DNA of 64,000 nucleotides, taken from Poseidonocella pacifica (GTDB taxonomy: Bacteria; Pseudomonadota; Alphaproteobacteria; Rhodobacterales; Rhodobacteraceae). Under the pieces are notes generated by a model. That model had not been told where the DNA came from. It did no database searches and saw only the letters and a program-made list of their open reading frames with translations. This document shows positions 8,901 to 17,068 of this stretch, piece after piece. A program made the position numbers and the translations under genes. Positions within the stretch are counted from its first letter, which is position 1. Each line of letters opens with the position of its first letter. The stretch lies in assembly GCF_900111875.1 (NCBI RefSeq), contig NZ_FOJU01000006.1, positions 1 through 64,000 of the forward strand, in the 5' to 3' direction.

Positions 8901-11278
8901 AGGTCAAAGGAAAGGTCATCGAGATTGACGCGCTTGACGGAGACACGCCCCTTCTGATCGACGGCGTGCCTGCAAGCCTCACCGATGCCAAGCTATCGGG
9001 CATCGATCTGGACGACAGCGATGAGAACGGGCGCGACATCTTTGCCGAGGACGGGGGCAAATTCTTCATCAAGCTCAACGACGCCGGCGAGATGCTGATG
9101 GTCGGGCTGCTTGATGGCGCTCTCAACGTCTGCGTCTTCCTTGGCGATCCGGCGAAAGGCGGCAACGCGGGCGCGGTTCGCGGTCTTATGGGCAATGCGA
9201 ACCAGGATCTCACGGACGACTTCGCCCTTCGCGATGGCTCCGATATCCCGGATTCTGTGATTTCCTTCGACGATGAAGGGGTCCCGAGCCTGACGTTCGA
9301 CTACATCTACGGCAAAGGCACATGGGAAGGCGCGAGCTATCGCGAAAGCTGGGAATTGACGACGGGCGAAGCGCTCTTCAGCGGGGACACCCCCGACTTC
9401 CCAGAGGGCTTCCCGGCCGCACCGCTTTCGCTGGATAATTTGCCAACCAGCGTGCGCGACGCCGCTGAGCAAGCCGCGCGCGACGCCGGGCTAGATCCCG
9501 ACGATACGGTAATCTTCGAAAGCGCCGTGCTCGACTTTGCCCTCACCGGAATGGGCGCATTCCTTGGGGGGGCGACACAGCTCGCGGCAACCCCCGAGGC
9601 GGCGTCGGTTGCGACAGAGGCGCCCGACGTCGGACCGACGGTGAGCGTTGCAGCTGATGCAACATCAATCACCGAAGGCGACGACGGGGTGAGCGAGGTG
9701 GCCTTCACCTTCTATCGTGCGGGCAGCAGCGAAGGCGCGCTCGAAGTCGATTACCAGATCGGCGGCGATGTGGATGCCAGCGATCTCGGCGACGATACCC
9801 CTATGTCCGGCACGGTCAGCTTTGATGACGGCGAGGACGAAGTGACGCTGACGATCATCGTAAAAGGCGACCTGACGACCGAAGGGTCCGAAGCGCTGAG
9901 CGTCGCGATTACCGGCACCAACAACGACGGTGTGCTTGTGGCCGGTGCGCAGGGCGAAACCACCATCGTTACCGACGACTTCGATCCCGAAGCTCAAGAT
10001 GACGCGGCGTCGGGAGATGCTGGCGAAGAGATCACCGGCAACCTTCTTGATGATAATGGGCAAGGCCCGGATGCCGACGCGGATGACGACACCCTTACCA
10101 TCTCGCGCGTCTTTATCGGGGCGCTGAGCTATGCGGTCGCCGACGGCGCCATCGCGCTCGGCGACGGACGGTCTCTGTCTGTCGAAAGCGATGGCAACTT
10201 CTCCTTCGACACGGGCACTTTCTACAACACCCTCGCAGAAGGTGCCGTAGATACGCTCGTCTTCGATTACGAGGTGCTGGATGGGAATGGCGGGCGGGAC
10301 ACCGCCACCGTGACCCTCTCCGTGTCGGGCACCGCGCAAGAGAATGGCGCGCCTGTGGCAATGGATGACGTCTACGACATCAACGAAGATGATCCGACGT
10401 ATCTCTACTTCATGGAAAACGACACCGATCCCGACGAGGACGAGCTTGAAGCCACTATTGACGCGGAGCCAAGCAACGGCTCCTTGGTCTTCGATGGCGA
10501 GGGATGGATCTACACCCCCGATGCGAACTTCTTCGGCTCGGACAGCTTCACCTATGACATCAGCGATGGAAACGGCGGGGAATCCGGCGCGACCGTCACG
10601 ATCAATGTCGCCCCCGTGCAGGACGCCCCGGTCTTTGATCCGGTTACGCCGTTCAGTATTGCCGAGAATACATCCGCCGTTGGGTCAGTCTCCGCCACCG
10701 ATGCTGACCTTGAAGAACTGGTTTTCAGCATCGCGGATGGCGGAGACGGAGAGTTGTTCGACATCAATTCGTCCACAGGGGCCATATCCTTCCGGAATGC
10801 CCCGGACTTCGAGGCGCCTCTCGATACGGGCGGAGACAACACCTACGCCTTCGCTGTTGCGGTGACGGACGGCACTGCAGTCGTCACCCAAGCGGTCCAG
10901 GTCAGTGTGACCGATGTGGATGACACAGGCCCCGAGATCATCGAGATTGTCGGCACAACTGGACGCGACCTTCTGAGAGGCAGTGCAGAGGATGAGGTTT
11001 TCCTCCTCATGGGGGGCGTGGGCGACGTCGCCTATGGTCTCGGCGGGGCAGATGTTTTCGATTTCTCCGACAACCTCACCAACGGGCGACGTGACAATAC
11101 CCGGATCGTTGATTGGGGAGATGACGACAGTCTGGCCGGGATCGTTCGCTCTGATGTGAATGAAGCGACTTTGCGCCAGTCCGCGACGACCCTGCGGTTC
11201 GCCTATGGCGACGATCAGGACATCCTGACAATCACCGGTGATGTTTCAGGGGGTCTGGCTGACATATTCGATCTTTGA
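2966..11278 (+). CDS. Giant secreted repeat protein: FG-GAP, Calx-beta array, VWD, cadherin-like, RTX-like C-terminus
   Basis: A 2770-residue acidic protein. Residues 1 to about 610 hold about six FG-GAP/calcium motifs (for example GDVNGDGYDDFGI, GDLNGDGFNDIGV). About 630-1890 is a run of ten Calx-beta-like domains with repeating TEGD...FAAGETSK...DDQPV signatures. A von Willebrand type D-like domain follows at about 1915-2095, marked by GDPHIVTLDGLGYDF. Then come one more Calx-beta unit near 2225, a Big/cadherin-like region (about 2345-2655) and a C-terminal glycine/aspartate-rich RTX-like tail. There is no N-terminal signal peptide; the tail suggests type I secretion, although no transporter genes lie nearby. 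A Tyr/Gly-rich patch (GYYGYYGYSEYG) sits near residue 130. It is likely a calcium-stabilised adhesin or surface fibre. A TTAAGA/TATATT promoter-like pair lies at 2916-2943. The start could also be the ATG at 2972. Confidence 0.88.
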   Translation: MVMGNYGSRTIAGESGQYDQAGYRVSGIGDINGDGIDDFAVTAKRGENYYGQDTGSVFVVFGEEDADLDFSLEDIDGDNGFQILPDSDLNYGSYSSTFGSSIVGLGDVNGDGYDDFGIAHNATAYGSYGYYGYYGYSEYGSGYGAGQGVAYVIFGGQDFSGTTHMVDDLDHVRLDVEGEISDLLNLGDLNGDGFNDIGVVERTQDRVVEQEFLYVYDANDNGVYDYDPEENPDEYLSWSDTRQTRVDTLTGYIVFGTNEDIESDDPIADQGGSDVVFDLTDLSSERGASVELGEQANTYYGGYYSEAAFTTFAGGEVGGYDDDPAGMFGGIDLNGDGFDDLVTRRGSVYYDTDGTVYYFRSPESDGYYSYSYSSGVENFGDEPTVTSGDDQAQVFINTQMSVNQDMDILAGLGNFSGDDDAEELAVGGFAYDDDFEDLPVFTWGVYVLNGRSDIFDSAEVNLDPTAVEAGEASFFFSTQTYELGETEYSSRLDVQMVLGLGDMNEDGIDDMLIAGTRYLPDFGTHVQAYIVLGTEAERSGLFDLDEMVDEGSAYVIIGDTSNSYDRIWMANAGDVNGDGAADIIIGDPSDNSGNGVALVIHGGVDALEASDNADGDDDNRIANENTRVDVETGLVAIQITIQDGYVSTTEKDSEPSEVTFTLGRTGDLSGEVTVNYAVEGGSTSYYSYLQDASEADFEGGAFPTGTATFAAGEATTTITVQIAGDTLNEGTEDFSVVLSDPEAESGAPVSIVEDRGQALIYDNDQPVSFYSSHSYVLEGDAESDNVVLRFTVVRTGKQDTAASVDYVISPYSVPSISADNDDIEGEFTIEGTLEFASGQSVAYIDIPIAEDTQVESTEYLTLTLSNAYVETGTTNFTSREYTGVITNDDVPAQFWAYDTSVTESDDETVDLIFEIVRGGDTTVDATVDYRLQGVSAIAADFESGFIDPDTGEPYEGTLEFAAGETSKFVTLKVVGDQLDEGTERVNLYLSNATADSADPAEIVDSIGNGDIYDDDQPVYFSVNDPRVTEGDTGDDRTLTFTVTRSGATEVAASVEFSLEAYVSSNAADEDDFASGFPQSGMLEFAAGETQKTVTAVVSGDEDVEPDEYVQLILSNPDADGENAEISDASGIGYIYNDDQPVIFRANGVTVDEGDEGDSTTMTLRVFRSGETGVAATLDYEIVPYTSSQQADADDFSSTFPTDGTLEFAAGETFKDITLTVQGDDIEESDEYAQVLFSNPTADGVATRLDTGSVILTIRNDDEPVHFSANYASATEGDDGATTPLTFTISRTGDTDVAASVGYDLTPYSSTSLTAEAGDFVGGLPRTGTVEFAAGETSKSLTFDIIDDNVFEGTEYVELRLKDPSAPGHPQGATAATNTYLGFISDDEIPVYFRVYRATTTERDTGETSTLQFLVQRSGDTNVAATIDYSVDSYPYSGATDADVVGNLPKTGTLSFAAGETSKYVEVEVEGDDAVEGTEYLKIDISNAVSADPNALTIIQTSQSYGTIIDDDVPTYFRVSGQTVMEGDTGDSNQLSFTVVRSGDVSAAASVSYNIAGGTANGDDFDSEWPTSGVLSFAAFETSKTVTLGISGDEDIEGDEYTYMTLSNPTSADSSIEARLSNTQASAIIRNDDLPAYISVNSSAYVTEGNPGEATALTYTVSRYGDTTSSVSVEYNFAGDGYTPLDTSDFEGGLPQAGTLTFAAGETSRTLSFAIAEDEDIEGHERGRLTLSDPTVVSGDPDATVQITRAVGYGIVYNDDFAPRITMTANGSTWGASVAEGNSGYTDVVLAFVRDGDTDGEVTVNFDLLTNTGSVFAADSNDIDGFLPKTGNSVTIADGETTATYTVRINGDGLIEANESFRAQITSVGAEPGKEYQLVNSSSTITIRNDDGRPPIPELPFDVDGDGVIEDGEFIRVEADVFGDPHIVTLDGLGYDFQAVGEYVLVETTDGATNPFSVQVRFEAFPGSDLVSVTTRMAVEVKGKVIEIDALDGDTPLLIDGVPASLTDAKLSGIDLDDSDENGRDIFAEDGGKFFIKLNDAGEMLMVGLLDGALNVCVFLGDPAKGGNAGAVRGLMGNANQDLTDDFALRDGSDIPDSVISFDDEGVPSLTFDYIYGKGTWEGASYRESWELTTGEALFSGDTPDFPEGFPAAPLSLDNLPTSVRDAAEQAARDAGLDPDDTVIFESAVLDFALTGMGAFLGGATQLAATPEAASVATEAPDVGPTVSVAADATSITEGDDGVSEVAFTFYRAGSSEGALEVDYQIGGDVDASDLGDDTPMSGTVSFDDGEDEVTLTIIVKGDLTTEGSEALSVAITGTNNDGVLVAGAQGETTIVTDDFDPEAQDDAASGDAGEEITGNLLDDNGQGPDADADDDTLTISRVFIGALSYAVADGAIALGDGRSLSVESDGNFSFDTGTFYNTLAEGAVDTLVFDYEVLDGNGGRDTATVTLSVSGTAQENGAPVAMDDVYDINEDDPTYLYFMENDTDPDEDELEATIDAEPSNGSLVFDGEGWIYTPDANFFGSDSFTYDISDGNGGESGATVTINVAPVQDAPVFDPVTPFSIAENTSAVGSVSATDADLEELVFSIADGGDGELFDINSSTGAISFRNAPDFEAPLDTGGDNTYAFAVAVTDGTAVVTQAVQVSVTDVDDTGPEIIEIVGTTGRDLLRGSAEDEVFLLMGGVGDVAYGLGGADVFDFSDNLTNGRRDNTRIVDWGDDDSLAGIVRSDVNEATLRQSATTLRFAYGDDQDILTITGDVSGGLADIFDL

Positions 11279-11336
11279 TCTGCTGCCCTATCGCATGAAC
11301 CGGGCGCCTCATAGAGTTGTTTAGAAAGGGAAAGTA

Positions 11337-11882
11337 ATGATTTTCAAGAATATTGCCGGCACACTCGCCATACTCTTTGCGTTTACCGGCGCCGCACAGG
11401 CTGCGACTTTGTCCAACGTAACACCAACATCGGATATCTACTTCGCCGGCGACGTCGAAGTGGACTACGATCCCGGCTTTTTGGGCTTGTTCATCGGTGA
11501 TTTGGGGGGGTTACTCTCCGTTTCAGGGCCTGCTCCTTTTGATGGAACTACTAGTTTGGCAATCGTGGACGCAGGCTTCGCGACGGTGGCCAGTGGCACA
11601 CTTACCGACTATGAGCTTTCCGCTGATGGCGGCGCTGGCGTGGATACGCTGCATATGCTCTTCGAACTGTCGACAGGCAGCCAGCCTTACGCCCTTGCGA
11701 CATTTATGGGGGATTTCGATGGCGGCGGGACGACCGATTTCTTCACCAATGGTGTCGCCTTTGTCGGGGCAACTGCATCCGTGGTGGGGGCGACCGTGGT
11801 TCCCCTGCCCGCTTCGTTGCCGCTTCTGCTCGCAGGACTGGGCGCTGCGGGTTTCATAGGTCGTCGCTCTCGGGCTAGGTGA
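11337..11882 (+). CDS. VPLPA-CTERM sorted secreted protein
   Basis: A 181-residue protein with an N-terminal signal peptide (FKNIAGTLAILFAFTGAAQA, cleavage expected after AQA) and a C-terminal tripartite sorting tail: VVPLPASLPLLLAGLGAAGF, then a basic end (RRSRAR). Such VPLPA tails are known substrates of an exosortase (XrtD type) in Rhodobacteraceae. The mature part is small, acidic and glycine-rich with no recognised domain. AAGGGAAAG just before the ATG is a reasonable ribosome site. It starts 58 bases after the giant repeat protein and may share its transcript, which would make it a surface partner of that protein; this is inference from position only. Confidence 0.8.
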   Translation: MIFKNIAGTLAILFAFTGAAQAATLSNVTPTSDIYFAGDVEVDYDPGFLGLFIGDLGGLLSVSGPAPFDGTTSLAIVDAGFATVASGTLTDYELSADGGAGVDTLHMLFELSTGSQPYALATFMGDFDGGGTTDFFTNGVAFVGATASVVGATVVPLPASLPLLLAGLGAAGFIGRRSRAR

Positions 11883-12019
11883 CGTGGCGGCTCTCGCCGT
11901 GGGCGGATCCACCGGCGCGGGCGAGCCCACGACATTCGTGAGTTTTTCTTGCGTGTGTGATTGTTCCGCGCCGCTCTTCCGCTAGGTTGCCAACAAACTG
12001 GCACCCCGGGGGGAACGAG

Positions 12020-13159
12020 ATGCAATTATCGCGGCGCACATTCGGTTTTGGCATTTTGGCATCGGGACTGGCGGGGTGCTCCATGGCGCCCCCTCAGTTA
12101 CCCGATGTCGCCCGGTCGGGCCTTGCCGCAGACTTGCGTCCGATCCCAAACACTGGCTACGACTTATGGGTCGCCAGCTTTCTCCCCAGAGCCCGGCAAC
12201 AGGGGCTGTCCGATGCGACCCTGTCATCCGCGTTCCGCGGCACAGGCTTTTTGCCCGGGGTCGTCACCAGAGACCGCAACCAGACGGAAAGCACCCGGAC
12301 GCTGGAGGACTATCTATCCATCGCGGCGTCCGATGAACGGGTCGCGAAAGGACGCGCTGCCCTCCTCCGCCATGGCGCTACCCTTAGATCCATAGAGGCG
12401 CGCTATGGCGTCCCCGCTGAGGTCGTGACCGCGATTTGGGGGCTGGAAAGCTTCTATGGGGAACGACGCGGCGAAATTCCTGTCGTCTCCTCCACCTCCA
12501 CCCTTGCATTTGACGGGCGTCGCGGCAGCTTTTTTGAGAAGCAACTCATCGCTGCGCTGCGGATTGTACAGAATGGCGACATCCCCGCGCACCGAATGAC
12601 AGGGAGTTGGGCCGGGGCCATGGGCCATACCCAATTCATGCCAACCTCCTACGAGGCCTATGCCGTGGATTTCACGGGCGATGGACGGCGCGATATCTGG
12701 TCGGACGACCCGACAGACGCGCTGGCCTCGGCTGCGGCCTACCTCTCCCGATCGGGATGGCGAGCCGGGATCCGCTGGGGCGGGCTGGAAGGGACGACTT
12801 CGGGCGATAGAATAGTTCAGCCTCAGGATGGTGGGCCAAGATTTGCCGTGACCGGCAACTTTCAAGCCATCAAGCGTTACAACAACTCCGACCTCTACGC
12901 GATCGGCGTTGGGCACCTGTCGGACCGGATCGCTGGCGCGGGTCCGCTACAGGTGCAGTTTCCCCCCGACGAGTGGGGCCTTCGCAAGGCCGACCGGATC
13001 GCACTGCAGCAGCGATTGACGGCACGAGGGTTCGATACGGGCGGAACCGATGGCGTGGTAGGTCCGATGACCCGCGACGCCATCGCCCGGTACCAGCGCG
13101 CAACGGGTCAGACCGCTACCGGCGCGCCCTCTCTCACACTGTTGCGGGGCCTTGGGTGA
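12020..13159 (+). CDS. Lytic murein transglycosylase, MltB-like, with peptidoglycan-binding domain
   Basis: A 379-residue predicted lipoprotein. The N-terminus has a twin-arginine-like SRRTFGFG followed by a lipobox LAGC, so export to the periplasm with lipid attachment is likely. The central domain is the MltB (SLT_2) fold: the catalytic glutamate is in IWGLESFYGE (Glu143), with GAMGHTQFMPTSY downstream, and YAVDFTGDGRRDIW is typical of this family. Residues about 325-379 form a peptidoglycan-binding domain (LQQRLTARGFDTGG, DGVVGPMTRDAI). It would cleave peptidoglycan glycan strands to 1,6-anhydro products. The ATG at 12020 is chosen because a purine-rich GGGGGAACGAG precedes it and it begins the signal sequence; the frame is open further upstream. 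It converges with the solute-binding protein gene. Confidence 0.9.
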   Translation: MQLSRRTFGFGILASGLAGCSMAPPQLPDVARSGLAADLRPIPNTGYDLWVASFLPRARQQGLSDATLSSAFRGTGFLPGVVTRDRNQTESTRTLEDYLSIAASDERVAKGRAALLRHGATLRSIEARYGVPAEVVTAIWGLESFYGERRGEIPVVSSTSTLAFDGRRGSFFEKQLIAALRIVQNGDIPAHRMTGSWAGAMGHTQFMPTSYEAYAVDFTGDGRRDIWSDDPTDALASAAAYLSRSGWRAGIRWGGLEGTTSGDRIVQPQDGGPRFAVTGNFQAIKRYNNSDLYAIGVGHLSDRIAGAGPLQVQFPPDEWGLRKADRIALQQRLTARGFDTGGTDGVVGPMTRDAIARYQRATGQTATGAPSLTLLRGLG

Positions 13160-13168
13160 TCGCCCTGC

Positions 13169-14563
13169 TCAGCCGGTGGAGCGAAGTGCTGCCCACCGGC
13201 GCGCCTGTGAATCGCCGCCAAATTCCAGCGTGATGCGCCCCCATTCGATCTGCATCCGCTCAAGCGCGAGATCTTCCGAGAGATCTCCGGTAAGCGCCGC
13301 GTGGATATTTTCATTGAGCGCCGCCAGATAGTTTCCGTAGCCCGGAAGATAGATATCATGGCCGGCCGCCAGCATCGCAGAGCGATGCACCTCCAGAAAG
13401 GACGGAGAATAGACCTCCTGGATGACAGGATCGGAGTAATGCCGCTCGTGGAAAGGATCGAAATAGCCGTCGATCTGCTGCACTGCGGTGGTCGAAATCT
13501 CCGGGTCCATCGCGAGCGCCGAAAACAGGAAGGACAGTTCGGGATAAGGCGCACTCGTGGGGATGACGTATGACCAACCCCAGTTGAAATACCCCCGCCC
13601 GCTGCCCTTGCCACGCGGCAGCGCCGAGTAGCGCAGATTGCCCCGCAACGGAGATCCCGGAGCGTTGAAACTCTTCTGCGATCCACCCCAGCCGATATTT
13701 GCATAGACCTGATCGGACGTGAACCGATCCCAGTTCTCGAACAAGGTGCCGAAACCCGAGCCCGGGTGCAAATAGCTCGTAGCCTGTATCAAATCGCTCA
13801 GAACCTTTACTGCAGCCTCGCCGTTAAACTGGGGGCGGAACTGATCGTCGAAGAGTTGCCCACCTTCGGCCTCAAAGCGCGCAAGAAACTCCCACGCGAG
13901 ATACCCGGGCGCACGAAACAGTGTCCCGCCATACATCTTTTGCTCGGGGCGATGAAAGAACCGCATCTGACGATCCAGTTCATTCCAGTCGGTTGGAATG
14001 TCCAGCGCAGTGCCGAATTGATCGGCATAGGCTTTCCCCTCCTCCGGGTCTTCCATCAGATTCTTGCGATAGAACATCAGGTACACGTCGCCGTCCGTCT
14101 GCAACCCGTATGTCTCTCCCTCGAAACGGTTGCCCACGGTGTAGAGATGCCCCTCCTCCGAATAGGCATTGGGACATTTCGCCAAGAACGGCTCCAGAGA
14201 AAGCACCGCGTTAGAATACGCCAGATCGGGCAACCCGAAGGTGGCCGGCAAAGCGACATCGTAGTCCGCCGTTTCGAGCAGAAGATCCTCTGCGATGCGA
14301 GCGTTGATATCGTCCACATCGCTCAACTCGTGCACGACCTCGAAGCCCGTCATCTTGGTCCAGGCCGCCTTGATCGGGGCCAGATTGGCCTCGCTGCCTT
14401 CTGGCAAAAGTAGCCGCAGGACCGTGCCTTGCGGAATATCGAGCTTTGCGACCGCGCGCTGAATTGCCGACATGTGCAAATCCGCAAACAGTGCGCGGGG
14501 CATCAGGGTTCCAGCCGCTCCCATTGCAAGCATGCCACGGCGTGAAAAACCTCTGACCGTCAT
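13169..14563 (-). CDS. Extracellular solute-binding protein, Tat-type signal
   Basis: A 464-residue family 1 (PotD/MalE-like) periplasmic binding protein. The N-terminus has a twin-arginine motif FSRRGMLAMGAAG and an AxA-type end (RALFADLH). The mature part shows the usual two-lobe pattern, with DYDVALPATFGLPDLAY and YGLQTDGDVYLMFYRKNL resembling ligand-cleft segments. The ATG at 14563 follows GAGGAGG by a normal distance; an upstream in-frame start at 14593 is less likely. No permease or ATPase genes are adjacent. Instead it is divergent from a sensor kinase starting 94 bases away, so a role as a ligand-sensing partner of that kinase is plausible. The ligand is unknown, perhaps a sugar or polyamine. 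Confidence 0.82.
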   Translation of the reverse strand: MTVRGFSRRGMLAMGAAGTLMPRALFADLHMSAIQRAVAKLDIPQGTVLRLLLPEGSEANLAPIKAAWTKMTGFEVVHELSDVDDINARIAEDLLLETADYDVALPATFGLPDLAYSNAVLSLEPFLAKCPNAYSEEGHLYTVGNRFEGETYGLQTDGDVYLMFYRKNLMEDPEEGKAYADQFGTALDIPTDWNELDRQMRFFHRPEQKMYGGTLFRAPGYLAWEFLARFEAEGGQLFDDQFRPQFNGEAAVKVLSDLIQATSYLHPGSGFGTLFENWDRFTSDQVYANIGWGGSQKSFNAPGSPLRGNLRYSALPRGKGSGRGYFNWGWSYVIPTSAPYPELSFLFSALAMDPEISTTAVQQIDGYFDPFHERHYSDPVIQEVYSPSFLEVHRSAMLAAGHDIYLPGYGNYLAALNENIHAALTGDLSEDLALERMQIEWGRITLEFGGDSQARRWAALRSTG

Positions 14564-14657
14564 AGTAAACCTCCTCGCACTCGTTGCTCTCATCGTATAG
14601 TCGTTCTACTTAACCGAATATACCGCATAGGTTGCAACCGTTGCTGAGCTTTAGTTC

Positions 14658-16589
14658 ATGAGTATTACCAATAAGCTGCGGCTCGCGGTGTGCGGGGTTG
14701 CAGTCCTAGCGATCGCCACCGTGATATTCTCTGCATATGTGATCCACTCCCTTGGCAAGGATCGACAGATCCTGACCGAGCGCCAGGTTCCCCTCTTCAT
14801 CGAAGTTGACGAACTTAACCGCGACACGTTCGAAGAGCTTTCGCTGGCAGCATCTCTCTTCGTAACGGGCCGGACCGGTGCCGACAACGCGTTGGTTGAA
14901 CTGACCGCCATATCGGACGCGTTCACAGACAAACTCGAAGGACTTGATCGTTTCGGGGATAGCGAGTTCACAGGTGAACTGCTCGTTCGTCAGGAAAACA
15001 TCCAGCGACAGATCCAGCGCCTGCAAACGCTCAGCTCCAACATCGACGGCGCGCGTGACGCGGCGGTGGCGGCGCTCGCCAGGGCAATTGACGGGATCAT
15101 GCCCGCGCAGGAATTCCTGCTTCGCGATATCGAAAACTTCAGCATAGCGCCCGAAACACCGGGCGGAGCGCCCGCCATCGCACGTTTGCGGCGCCTTGTC
15201 TCAGTCGACTCCGACGTTCGCGCGATCATCGAAGCGCTCGATGAGCTGCGGCAAACCTCAGAAAAGGGCCGGGTGGAGCAAATCAAGTATCTTATGCTTG
15301 TGCGTCTGCGCGACATAACCTTTGCCCTGACCCGCTTGGAAGATCGTGAGTTGCGCTCCGCCCTTGCACGGCCAGTCACTTCCCTGCGGCGCGGCATTCT
15401 CGATGGCACAACGCTTGGTGCGAAGGAAGAAGAGGCAGGGCTCAACCAGCTTTTCCTCGACACGACCAGCAATCTGGTCGAAGCCCTGAATGAACAGCGC
15501 AGTGCCACGGTCGATCTCGTCAATACACAGCGGCTTGAGATCGCCGAGTCCAGCCGCGTGCTGAACGTGCGGACGCAATTGTTCAATACGGTGCTCGTCC
15601 TGCTCGCGATCGTCGCCACGCTTCTTAGTGTGAGCATCCTTTATTTCATCATCGAACGGCAAGTCGCAAAGCGGCTGGCAATTGTTGACAGCAACCTGCG
15701 AAATATCACGGCTGGCAACCTCGCTCCGTCCCGCGATATCGCAGGCAGCGACGAGATTGCCCGCATCAACCACGCCGTCGACAGTCTGCGTTTGAACACG
15801 CTCGTGCGAGAACGGCTCGAGAAGGAACTGCGGGACAAGACCGCTCTGGCCGAAGCGAGCGCCGCGGCCAAGAGCAATTTCCTGTCCATGATGAGCCATG
15901 AGGTGCGTACGCCACTAAACGCTATCATGGGGCTGTTCGAGTTGATCGAAGGCGCGGATATCCCAGAGAGACAAAAACGCAGGGCGGTGAACGGACGGCT
16001 GGCAGCAGAGGGCCTTTTCGAACTTCTGTCCAAGGTCCTCGACGCAGCCCGTCTTGAGGAGGAGCAAGTCCCCATCGACCGGTCGCAAGTCGAAACGGGA
16101 GAACTTCAGGACTTCCTGAGTGGAACCCTCGAAGGGGCTCTGGCCAAACACAGCAAAACCGACACAGTGACCGCCAGCGTAGAGATGGCGCCTGACACGC
16201 CGCGAACGGTTCTGACCGACTATGCCCGCGTCAAACAAATTTCCGTCAACCTGATCGACAACGCGGTGCGTTTTACCGATAGCGGCGCGATCAAGATTTC
16301 TCTCGCCCCCGGTGTGACCCCGCAACCCTCGCTCGCGCTAACAGTTCGGGACTCGGGGATGGGCATACCCTCCGATCAGTTCAAGCGGATCTTCGAAAGT
16401 TTTCAGCAGGTTGACGGAACAATCACCCGTCGCCAGGGCGGGAGCGGATTAGGTCTTGCTATTTCCAAGAATCTTGCGATCCTGCTAGGCGGTGATCTGT
16501 TGGTCAAGAGTGCCGTCGGTGAAGGGTCAGAGTTTACCTTGATCCTCCCCGTGAAACCCGTGTCGAATACAAAGGGTATGCAATCATGA
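14658..16589 (+). CDS. Membrane sensor histidine kinase with large periplasmic domain
   Basis: A 643-residue kinase. A first membrane helix is at about residues 8-30 and a second at about 315-338 (VLLAIVATLLSVSILYFII), enclosing about 285 mostly helical periplasmic residues. A HAMP linker follows, then a HisKA domain with the phospho-accepting His414 in SMMSHEVRTPLNAIMG, then an HATPase domain with N box VNLIDNAVRFT, DSGMGIP and GGSGLGLAISKNL. It ends without a receiver domain. The layout with a divergent binding-protein gene is reminiscent of TorS/TorT-type sensing, but this is not shown. Its stop overlaps the next gene by four bases (ATGA), so kinase and regulator are translationally coupled. 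Confidence 0.9.
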   Translation: MSITNKLRLAVCGVAVLAIATVIFSAYVIHSLGKDRQILTERQVPLFIEVDELNRDTFEELSLAASLFVTGRTGADNALVELTAISDAFTDKLEGLDRFGDSEFTGELLVRQENIQRQIQRLQTLSSNIDGARDAAVAALARAIDGIMPAQEFLLRDIENFSIAPETPGGAPAIARLRRLVSVDSDVRAIIEALDELRQTSEKGRVEQIKYLMLVRLRDITFALTRLEDRELRSALARPVTSLRRGILDGTTLGAKEEEAGLNQLFLDTTSNLVEALNEQRSATVDLVNTQRLEIAESSRVLNVRTQLFNTVLVLLAIVATLLSVSILYFIIERQVAKRLAIVDSNLRNITAGNLAPSRDIAGSDEIARINHAVDSLRLNTLVRERLEKELRDKTALAEASAAAKSNFLSMMSHEVRTPLNAIMGLFELIEGADIPERQKRRAVNGRLAAEGLFELLSKVLDAARLEEEQVPIDRSQVETGELQDFLSGTLEGALAKHSKTDTVTASVEMAPDTPRTVLTDYARVKQISVNLIDNAVRFTDSGAIKISLAPGVTPQPSLALTVRDSGMGIPSDQFKRIFESFQQVDGTITRRQGGSGLGLAISKNLAILLGGDLLVKSAVGEGSEFTLILPVKPVSNTKGMQS

Positions 16590-16966
16590 GCCTTTCAGTA
16601 CTAGTCGTAGAAGATGATGCCCAAAGCAGGTTCATGGTCACCGAGATGCTTGATGAGTTGGGATATGAATTCCACGAAGCATGTAATGGCGCTGAGGGAA
16701 TTGAGCGGTCCTTGGATCTCAGCGACAAGATCGATCTGATCCTGATGGACATTCATATGCCGCTGAAGTCAGGGGATGAGGCCGTCTCCGAGATCCGTAC
16801 AAGCCTCCAAGATCCGCCCAAGGGCATTCCGATCATCGCTGTGACTGCCGATACCGCTTGGCATAATCGGGACTACGTACAGTCGCGCGGGTTCGATGGC
16901 GTCCTGAGCAAACCGGTTTCCCTCTCGCGCTTGCGCTCGACCCTCGAGGCGGTTCGCGCTGCGTAG
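16586..16966 (+). CDS. Single-domain response regulator (CheY-like)
   Basis: A 126-residue protein that is one receiver domain and nothing else. The acidic pair VVEDD is near the N-terminus, the phospho-accepting aspartate is Asp55 in LILMDIHMP, the conserved threonine is in IIAVTAD and the lysine in LSKPVS. It starts within the kinase stop (ATGA), so it is almost certainly the phosphorylation partner of that kinase. Having no output domain, it must act through a protein partner or a further phosphorelay. A hairpin terminator follows at 17004-17030. Confidence 0.9.
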   Translation: MSLSVLVVEDDAQSRFMVTEMLDELGYEFHEACNGAEGIERSLDLSDKIDLILMDIHMPLKSGDEAVSEIRTSLQDPPKGIPIIAVTADTAWHNRDYVQSRGFDGVLSKPVSLSRLRSTLEAVRAA

Positions 16967-17003
16967 CGCAAAGGACTCAGCCAACTTCATGCATAAACGA
17001 CAC

Positions 17004-17030
17004 AAGCCGCTTCGTATGAAGCGGCTTTTT
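17004..17030 (+). terminator. Rho-independent terminator
   Basis: AAGCCGCTTC (17004-17013), a 4-base loop and GAAGCGGCTT (17018-17027) form a perfect 10-bp stem followed by T residues. It closes the kinase-regulator operon. The stem also begins with an A/T-rich end on the other strand, so it may serve the convergent receiver gene at 17069-17458 too. Confidence 0.85.
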
Positions 17031-17068
17031 CAGTCTGCGGGGGAAGAAGCAGGTTGGGAAGGTGGTGC

